Shown here piece after piece: positions 56,540 to 64,000 of a stretch of 64,000 nt of DNA. The stretch is from Trissonchulus latispiculum. Its lineage: Eukaryota; Nematoda; Enoplea; Enoplida; Ironidae. How positions within the stretch are numbered: the stretch's first letter is position 1; each line of letters begins with the position of its first letter. The notes under the pieces are model-generated. The model saw nothing but the letters and a program-made list of their open reading frames with translations. It was not told the origin of the DNA and did not search any database. Where the stretch lies: NCBI GenBank assembly GCA_030248195.1, contig JASAND010022965.1, positions 49,772 through 113,771 on the forward strand, given 5' to 3'. A program made the translations under genes and the position numbers.

Positions 56540-57040
56540 TTACTATATATGGGTACCACCCCGAGGCCGAAAAACGCTGTTTTTGCCCGTTTTTAGACTA
56601 TTTTCAAATTTTCGGACTTAGAAATTTTTCAGCTTGAAGGTGTCCAAAAACGCTATTTTTTCCATTTTTGACCATCTATAAAAATCGAACCAGATCGAAA
56701 TTCGGGAAAAAAACATAAACTTGCTAAATGCCATTGCCTAGATAATCAAAAAATAGTATAGAAAAATTTTTCCTATGGGCCGTTTGAAAAATCGAGTTAA
56801 CAGAAAAATGGAAAAAATCATGCTGAATACAGAGAAAAAAAAACCCCACTTTCAAACCCGTAAGAGAAAGTCGATTTTTTCAAAGTTCATTTTTTCCGGG
56901 CAAGTTTGGTATCATTCGAAAGCTCTTGGCCTGGAGATTTCAAAAATGTAAATATTAGCTCTTAATTCCTTCCCGTTAATTAGTTATGCCTAATTAGCAC
57001 TTTTCCAAATCCGCAAAGTGCCTTTATAGCTCATATTATG
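56540..57040 (+). repeat. ~500-bp dispersed repeat, copy 2
   Basis: High similarity to 40570-41075 over its whole length, same orientation, again next to a tandem array. Confidence 0.85.
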
Positions 57041-57049
57041 GGGGCTCTC

Positions 57050-57206
57050 TGAGCTCCCCCATGATAGCATAAAAATTGAAAAATTTGGGGGGGGGGGAGG
57101 TTTGTGGGGTCTTGGTGGGGTTTGGGGGAGGTCTGAAAAGGGGGCCCGCCCCAAAAATTTGGGGGGGAGGGGGCCTCCCCCAACCCAAATCCCCGTCACA
57201 CCTATG
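57050..57206. mobile_element. G-rich hAT-like MITE
   Basis: Read from the right on the minus strand it starts CATAGGTGTGACGGGG, as does the neighbour at 57374. Dominated by G-runs. The left end is unclear. Confidence 0.5.
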
Positions 57207-57373
57207 GGGGGCTGGGTTAAAATTGGCCAATAATTGGAATTGTTTGGGTAAATTAGTTTTTACTGTTGCGAGAAATATATACGTTTTTAACGGTTTTATG
57301 GACTTTCTGGGTCAATACTGACCTTATTTTAGACTTAGAAACATGTTGCCAATCAGGTTTTCGAGTTTAAAAC

Positions 57374-57520
57374 CATAGGTGTAATTGGGGGGGGGGCAGC
57401 CATTTTTCCAAACCCTCTCAAAGATTTTTGGGGGCCCCACAGGGGCCTTTTTCGCCAAACCCCCCCTCCCTACTTTTTTCTGAACCCCCACCCCCACTTT
57501 TTTCGCCAGCCACACCTATG
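57374..57520. mobile_element. G-rich hAT-like MITE
   Basis: The ends CATAGGTGTAATTGGGG and CCAGCCACACCTATG are inverted. C-runs and CCCACTTTTTTCGCC inside. No clear target duplication. Confidence 0.6.
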
Positions 57521-57527
57521 GCGGGAG

Positions 57528-57690
57528 CTACATTAATACAGCCTCCAGGGTAGTTTTAGACTTGTTTATGATAGGCTATTAAAATCCGATCTAGCTCATA
57601 TGGGTGACTCACACTGGCATTGGGTTTTTCCCGCATCTCGGACTCGGTTTTTTCCCACATCTCGGACTGGTTTTCCCGCCGCGCTATACA
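57528..57690. repeat. Diverged fragment of the giant-palindrome repeat
   Basis: GATAGGCTATTAAAATCC, AGCTCAT and GGGTTTTTCCCGCAT follow the same order as at 50270-50345. Confidence 0.65.
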
Positions 57691-57699
57691 TAATGCATA

Positions 57700-58482
57700 A
57701 TACTTGTCATTGCAATTTGTAACATGAGTAAGAACGCAGACAAGCGGGACTATAGAGGCTCAGCCCCCAGTAGAAAATTTTTAGAAATATTACGTTTTAA
57801 ACCCATATTTCCGGTAACTTTCGCACGAAATTTTCTTCTAGTTTATCTTCGAGCTAGCGATTTTTTGAAAACTTAAAGGGTCGAAACCTATTTTTCAGTC
57901 TACTTTTCCCGACAAAACTGGCGCAATATGCCAAGCTCACGCTGGGCGCGTGCTCGATAATTTTCCCTGTAGCAAAATTTCCAGGGGGCAAATCTGGCCT
58001 CTGGGTTTTCCCTAGGCGAAAAAAGCGGGGGGGAGCCCCTCCCCCCACTAGTGGGGGGAAGAAAAACACAGAACGAGGCACAGTAACACAGGATGCGCAC
58101 TCAACCTAGAGTCATTTTAAATTCAAGAGTACTGGATACATCCGACATAGACATATTCCGTTCCATTGCATTGCAAACCCCAACCTATTTAAAAATGAGG
58201 GTATTTATGTAAAATAACATAGTGCATAACATAATAGGTGCCTTGGAGCACAGGCAATATATATCCTCAGATGAGTGCTCAAAGCCCCATGCCTCTCATC
58301 ACCCAGCCTCACCAGGTGCACACCTGGCATGTGGAAACTGGGTGGATATATATTTACTCAAAGAGTGAGAGCAATACGAATACACAAACAATTACATAAA
58401 AAAATTTTTAAAAATAAACATTATTTAAAAAAATTTTTAATAATAAAATTTTGTCAACATTTTTGTCCGTAAGTAGAGATTT
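57700..58482. other. No gene recognised
   Basis: AT-rich with a short G/C-tract palindrome (about 58025-58065, CCCCTCCCCCCACTAGTGGG) probably belonging to a G-rich MITE. Confidence 0.3.
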
Positions 58483-59215
58483 TTAGAAAGACCACTTCGA
58501 AATAATCTGTCGTAATTTATTATTAGAAAATTGTCTATAAGTAAGTTTATGCATGAGTTTGACAACGGATTGCTCGAGAAAAGACGTATTAGTACTTAAC
58601 ACAGTTAAACGTACTAATTCGTTATAAAATACTTGTCCAGCCATTTTTTGTGAGTAATTAGAAAATGCATGTGGAAATTTAAGCGTAATAAAATTAAACT
58701 TATCCGTTTTATCGAAAGATTTTGTAATAAAATAACCGTTTTTAATTACAATTTTTATATCCAATACTTCAGCCAGACTATCGTCTTTATTTTGTCTTTT
58801 TAAAATCTGAGATAGTGGACAAATCATCGGTTTAATGATTTCAAATTTTCCTTGATTATTAAAAACCGTTAAATCATCTATATATCGAAAAATGCAAATC
58901 AACGAATTAGTTAGTTCCCAGTCTTTTTGTTTAATTAAACTATAAATGAATTTGAATTCGCAGTTAAATAAAAACAGATTTACTAATTATGGAGCACAAT
59001 CTGTGCCCATGGGAATGCTTGTATTTTGTCTGCAAACTTTATCCCCAACAGATTGCTAACTACACACTTTATAAATTCCTTTCCCATAAAACGATCTATA
59101 AGATCATTCATATAAAAGAAAATATCGTCGTGTGTTAGAGAAGTAGAACAGAAATGTTAGAACATTTCTGTAAAATCATAAGTAGCCACGTTTTTATACC
59201 GCCGGAGGCTGTATA
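58483..59215 (-). pseudogene. Penelope-like element reverse transcriptase remnant
   Basis: The minus-strand frame 58902-58483 contains IFRYIDDLTVFNN, the RT catalytic YIDD motif (motif C) in the form typical of Penelope-like elements. Upstream pieces in other frames give an IPMGTDCAP block (motif B' region) and TYDFTEMF (motif A region, with the catalytic Asp). At least two stops and one frameshift separate these pieces, so the copy is dead. It ends shortly after the RT; the GIY-YIG domain expected downstream is missing. Confidence 0.85.
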
Positions 59216-59683
59216 CTTGTAATGGGTTGACCCATCTGAATTCATGTTTTGCATGTAAATTGCTTGGCGCGGAGGACTTCCGTCCTATCTTCAACACATG
59301 TCCCTGTTACGCAGGTTTTTTTGCCCAACAATTTTTCTACGATTTTGCAATTTTTAGAGCATCATTACATTCAATTTAGTTAATTTTCAACGCCCTGTAA
59401 ACTGTTTTGCACACGATCACTCTCTGCCTTTTCTCATATCACCGAAGATCGGGCGTTATTTGCTTGTCACTTGATTGGCAGAGGTTTAACAGATTAATAA
59501 ATAGCTACAACTGATGTTACAATTATCGTGTGCAAAGACTGATTTTGCGCTTGCGCTGTATTTATTTCATTAGTGTTTGCTTTGCGTCAGAACTTAGATA
59601 AAATAAATTGTTTAAAATAAACATATATAGATGAATGATAACATTCTCTCTCGCGGCTTACTCGATAATATCGCTGTAATCAG

Positions 59684-59880
59684 AGTAGTGTAGTGGCTAG
59701 GGTGGCCGCATGGCACTGTTCCGGACACAGATCGAATCCTTCTTCCTGTATAATTTTAGTTTCACCATTGGCAGTGGCAAATGGCAATAAAATACTCCCA
59801 TTCCTTTGTCTCAGAAACGGTAAATGTCGGGGAGTTGAAACTAGTCAAAAGCTAACGGCACCGTACACTAGAACAGTATG
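59684..59880 (+). mobile_element. tRNA-like SINE (copy C), different family
   Basis: A box A-like TGTAGTGGCTAGGGTGGCC and a box B-like AGATCGAATCC spaced as in tRNA genes, about 35 bp apart. No good clover leaf is evident. The body and tail are not defined. It lies just upstream of the LINE. Confidence 0.5.
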
Positions 59881-60019
59881 ATGAAAACTAACAAAACGTT
59901 GAACACGTAAATCCCAAACTCTACGGCGGTATTATTCCCCTTTTAAGGCGTAACTTATTATTCTTTTTAATTGCATCAATTATCTGTTTTGAATTATCAA
60001 TTACCCAAAATAATTTTAA

Positions 60020-60349
60020 TTGGTAAAGGAGATTGGGATTGATCCTGAGTATGTTCAGGATGTCCGCAGAGATGGCCTGCCTCGGACGGATGGGAAGCCT
60101 AGAATTAGTAAGGTTAGCTTTAAGCCACCTGCTGCCAAATCTGTTTTCATCAGTGGTATCCGAGATCATCAGGCAAAGAAAGTACGCTGGAGCAAAGTGT
60201 GGGCCAGGCAGGATCTAACCTACAAGGAGCGATGTAAAGATGAGATTCTACGTGGGAAGCTTCAGAAGGCTCCAGAAACGTGTGAGGATGCACTAATTCG
60301 CCGTGGTATAATTGTTAATCGTAACACTGGTGCTGTAATTGAGGCTTAG
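60020..60349 (+). pseudogene. LINE ORF1 C-terminal fragment
   Basis: 109 residues open to a natural stop. GKPRISKVSFK, WARQDLTYKER and the terminal IRRGIIVNRNTG match the C-terminal end of CR1-like ORF1 proteins, which bind element RNA. The N-terminal part is missing. Confidence 0.75.
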
Positions 60350-60364
60350 GGAATTGGGTCCCCG

Positions 60365-63300
60365 CATATTAAGAAGTCGTTTTCAAATAATATTTCTTCA
60401 AATTCAAGTCTAGGCCTGCTCCTGAATGCGTGTTCTATTCGAAATAAACTGGATTTTCTGAAAATTTATATTTATTCACTTCCAGAAAAACCACTTCTGA
60501 TATGTATTACAGAATCTTGGCTTCAGAATGAGCATGACTTTGATATATCGTATAATTTAGAAGGTTACACAGACACTGTCCATAGAATGGATAGAAAAAA
60601 CGTAGAGATTCCGGGTTGTACTATGCCAAATACGGGGAAGGTTTAATGATGTATATCATGACCGGTGTAAATTTTGTTATCTGTGAGCATCTTAATGGGA
60701 AGGGTTGTGAATCTTTGTGGGTCGATTATAGACTTCGAGGGTATACAAGCACGATTTGGTGTCATATATCACTCTCAGACAGTGGGTGTATCAAATTTGG
60801 ATGACATTTTAATGCAATATTTTAATGCAAAATTGGAGTGTGCAAACTGTTTTGTGGTTGGTGATTTTAATCAACCTAAAATTGAATGGAATATTCCATT
60901 TGCTTTTGGTTCCTAACAATCCAAATTATTTTTAGATTCTTTGTCGACAATTGTTGTTTTACACAATTTGTAAAGGAACCTACACATTTCGTTCAACCTT
61001 ATAATACGTTAGACTTAATATTTGAACCTTCTGAGCTCAGTATAAGTGGTATTACAGTTGACGAGCCAATAGGTTTAAGCAAACATGGAGTTGTACTTGT
61101 TTATCCTAATTTACGTCATAGGTTAACGCGGGGGGTCTGCGGGGTCTGGGGGGGTCCAAGCCCCCCCCCCAACCCGGACAAGTTACAAGCCATATCGCCG
61201 TCGGGGACAAGGGGTAACGAAAAAATGGCCAAGGGGTAACCAAAAACAGCCGGAAAAGATTAGGTTTTACAGTAAAATTTCAAAAAATTTCCGGCTTCTT
61301 CCGCTTCTTCCGCTTCTTCCTGCTTCCGGAAGTTTTTAGGTATAACTTTAATTTTTTGGGAAAATCGGGCAAAATTTTAAGGTTTGTTCCAAAAATTGAA
61401 AATTTTTTGCAAATGTTGACAAACAATTGCTAATTTTAATAAAATTAGCGTTAATTTTTCGAAAAATTTTACAAATTTTTTCTTGAGGTACAAGCTCCCC
61501 TAAAAATTTTTGTTCAAGGTACAAGCCCCCCTCAAAATTTTTTGGGGACAAGCCTCCCAGGACCGACCCTATGTTAATGTATGATTTACGTTTTGGAAAT
61601 TCTCCCAATTTGCGTCGGAAGGACTTTTCAAAAGCTAACTATGTGTTGATATGTCTATTTTCTTTGATTCGTTAGACTGGAATATAATACTTATGGCATG
61701 CACTAACATTGAACAATACTGGATTGAGTTTAAAAACAGTGTTAATTTTGCAATCGAAAACTTTGTCCCTATGATAAAGCCCTTTGGGAAAAGGTATCGA
61801 ATTCCCTTGTCGTGTAGAACTCTGGAACTGATCAAAGAAAAGAAAATTGCATGGAGGCGTTTTAAGAAGGCTAAATCAAATTACAACAAAAGAGCTCACA
61901 GGCAAAAATGTCAACAGGTCAAATCTGCTGTTTATTTTGATCGGTTAGCTTTCGAAATTCGATTAATAGCAAATAATAATTGTGTCAACAATTTTTATTC
62001 TGATGCGAGGAAACGTTTAAGTAAAAAAACTCCAGCATTGTTGCCCTTACAGTAATGGTGATGTAGTATATGATAATGCAGATAAATGCTCACTGTTAAA
62101 TTAAACATTTGTATCTGTTTTCACGGCGGACAATGGTAATATGCCTCAGTTTGCGAATATTGTATCTGAAGCGGACTCTTTGGTTGACTGTTTGTTTAGT
62201 GAAAACAATGTTTTTAAAGTGTTAAAAAATTTATCACCAAAATTTTCTGCTGGTCCAGATGGAATACCAAATGTCTTTTTAAAGAAATTGGCTCATTCTC
62301 TTAAAAAACCGCTTACGAAAAATTTCAGAGAATCTCTAAATTCTGGAGAAATTCCTAGTGATTGGTTGAGAGCCGATGTATGTGCTATTTATAAAAAGGG
62401 TAATTCCAAAAATCCTAAAAATTAAAGACCTGTCAGTTTGACTGCTGGTTGTTGCAGAGCAATGGACAGAGTACTAAAACTTTTCATGGTTGACCACTTT
62501 AATAAGCACCACCTTATTAGCAAACACCAGCATGGCTTTGTTTGTAAGAGGTCTACCCTTACACAATTGCTTGAATATACTCAATGTTGGATAGACGCAT
62601 GGGATGCTGGTGACTTGTGTTGACATTGTATATATTGATTTGATGCGAGCTTTTGACACAGTTTGTCGTTCAAAGCTTTTACGAAAACTAGAAGCACTTG
62701 GGATTAGGGGGAAGATGCTGGCATGGATTAGGGCCTTCCTTACGAGGAGATTTCAAAGAGTAAAGTTGGGTACCTCCAAATCAGATTAGGCTCCAGTCTC
62801 AAGTGGAGTAAAACAAGGTTCTGTACTGGGATCTATATTGTTTTTGATTTTTATTAATGACTTACCGGAAAATTTGTTGTCAGAACTTCGATTGTTTGCA
62901 GATGATGCGAAAGTTTTATCTACTGTCAATAAGTCATATGGGGCAAAAGCGCTTCAAAATGATCTTTTTCAAATTGATGCATGGACTAGAGATTGGCAAA
63001 TGACTGTAGCAGCTAATAAGTGTCTGGTAATGCATTTGGGTTATCGTAAGGATAATCAAGATTATACTTTGGGTGGTGAATCTCTGTCCGATACTGAGTT
63101 TATGTGGGACCTGGGTACAATGATGAGTAATGATTTAACTTTCTCTAAACATATAAGTCAAATTAGAAATAAGGCCAATCAGAGAGTAGGAATTATTTTC
63201 AGCAGTTTCTCTAGTAGAGATGCAGTCCTCTTAACTAAGCTTTTTGTGAAGTATGTTAGACCAATTTTGGAATACTGTACCCAGATATGGTCACATAAGT

Positions 63301-63738
63301 TTGCTTAAAGACATTGACGCTGTGGAGGGAGTACAGCGTGTATTTACAAAACGACTGTATGGCCTTGAAAATTTTACTTACAAGGAAAGACTTAAACGTT
63401 GCATTCAACCTACAATCATTGGAAATGAGAAGGTTAATGTATGATTTATATTTGATGCATAGTATAGTGTATAATGCCTTTGATTGTTCTTTTGATGATT
63501 ATTTTACATATTCGCCTGACGCAGGGACAAGGGGCCATAATAGTTTGTCTATTTGACCAAAGCGATATAAAAAGTCTAGAGCTAGCCATTTCTTCTTCTA
63601 TAAAATTTGCAATGTTTGGAACCGTTTACCGGATAGTATTGTTACCTGTTCCTCTCTGAGCACATTTAAGTCGAAATTGTTAAAGCATGAAGCTCAGCTT
63701 CACAAGTTTATGCGGGAGCGTGCATTACAAGGACAGTA
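60365..63738 (+). pseudogene. LINE ORF2 remnant: endonuclease and reverse transcriptase
   Basis: Endonuclease pieces: LLLNACSIRNKLDFL, CITESWLQ, VVGDFNQP (near 60860) and IGLSKHGVV; in active enzymes the last motif is SDH, so the Asp is replaced by Lys here. After the 61128-61562 insertion come a charged linker (61651-62045) and the RT: FSAGPDGIPN (62251), MRAFDTV, SGVKQGSVLG and LFADDAKVL (near 62890, catalytic Asp pair kept). The tail contains CNVWNRLPDSIV (63610). Stops near 62423, 62622, 62788 and 63306 plus frameshifts make it non-functional. Confidence 0.85.
61128..61562. mobile_element. G/C-tract repeat inserted in the LINE endonuclease
   Basis: Interrupts the endonuclease frame after VYPNLRHR. 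Begins with G-runs (GGGGTCTGCGGGGTCTGG), contains AAAATTTCAAAAAATTTCCG with repeated CTTCTTCCG, and ends GGACCGACCCTA. Similar in style to the other G-rich MITEs. GTTAACG and GTTAATG near the junctions may be a target duplication. Confidence 0.6.
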
Positions 63739-63740
63739 GT

Positions 63741-64000
63741 CCTTTGCATGCCATATTATATTTCGTTTCACGCAATGTATGTACTTTCATAAACTAAATA
63801 ACCTCAAATTTGCTTTTCTCAGTCGCATTTTATTTGAACATATAATAGCGTACAAACCCGGGCTGCCAACATTGCGTCACTGTGTGTTTATATACGCTCA
63901 TGCTTTTGTATAAGTTTATATATAATTGTCTACTAATCCTGTCTCGACGTAGCCGTTTGCATGCATCAGCATCGCCGTGGCAGATGTAATACCTGTTGTA
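63741..64000 (+). other. Sequence after the LINE
   Basis: Probably LINE 3' untranslated sequence for some distance; no tail repeat or duplication was recognised before the window ends. Confidence 0.3.

Larger units (their letters stand above)
60000..63740 (+). mobile_element. Decayed APE-type LINE (CR1/Jockey/L2 group)
   Basis: In order on the plus strand: an ORF1 C-terminal part, an apurinic-type endonuclease, an RT and the C-terminal tail. It is 5'-truncated within ORF1 and broken by stops, frameshifts and an inserted repeat. The clade assignment rests on general resemblance of ORF1 and of the LFADD and WNRLP motifs. Confidence 0.85.

Noticed and set aside
53438..56559. Many overlapping ~134-codon open frames on the minus strand, resembling a repetitive protein family
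   Set aside because: They arise because the 149-bp unit lacks stops in most frames and shifts frame at each repeat. Starts recur every 149 bp; no independent evidence of coding.

Overview
This is eukaryotic, almost certainly metazoan, nuclear DNA: AT-rich and intron-bearing, with tRNA-derived SINEs, a decayed LINE, Penelope-like fragments and a very dense load of non-autonomous DNA transposons. I cannot name the species. No bacterial operon, CRISPR array or intact transposase gene was seen.

The one host gene I can support is a TANGO2 (NRDE-domain) orthologue on the minus strand. It is split into seven coding exons between 42813 and 12852. The exons total 897 nt (298 codons plus stop), every junction keeps phase, and the residues match the family from the initial Met-Cys and NRDE motif to the C-terminal HVTF block. 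Its six introns (1.8-12.3 kb) are packed with transposons, and some exons lie within tens of bases of a transposon end.

Layout. 1-800: 3' end of a Penelope-like element (GIY-YIG). 1388-3687: palindromic repeat and a TIR element. 4109-11018: a multi-level nest of foldback elements whose outermost member has a perfect 8-bp target duplication (TSD). 12852-42813: the TANGO2 locus with hAT-type MITEs, two SINEs, palindromes and three satellite-bearing composite elements. 43078-52462: a ~9.4-kb giant inverted repeat with a fourth composite element at its centre and three copies of a GAGACC-rich hAT MITE (plus one preserved empty site). 52499-53250: a 752-bp foldback MITE. 53480-56468: about 20 copies of a 149-bp satellite related to the repeats inside the composite elements. 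56540-58100: dispersed repeats and G-rich MITEs. 58483-59215: Penelope-like RT remnant. 59684-59880: SINE. 60000-63740: dead APE-type LINE.

The recurring themes are (i) elements inserted into the ends or arrays of other elements, (ii) subterminal arrays of short repeats, (iii) one conserved word, CTTTCATTTGATACC or a variant, embedded in at least six otherwise different repeat families, and (iv) three tandem families with ~147-149 bp periods. These are the parts most worth follow-up.
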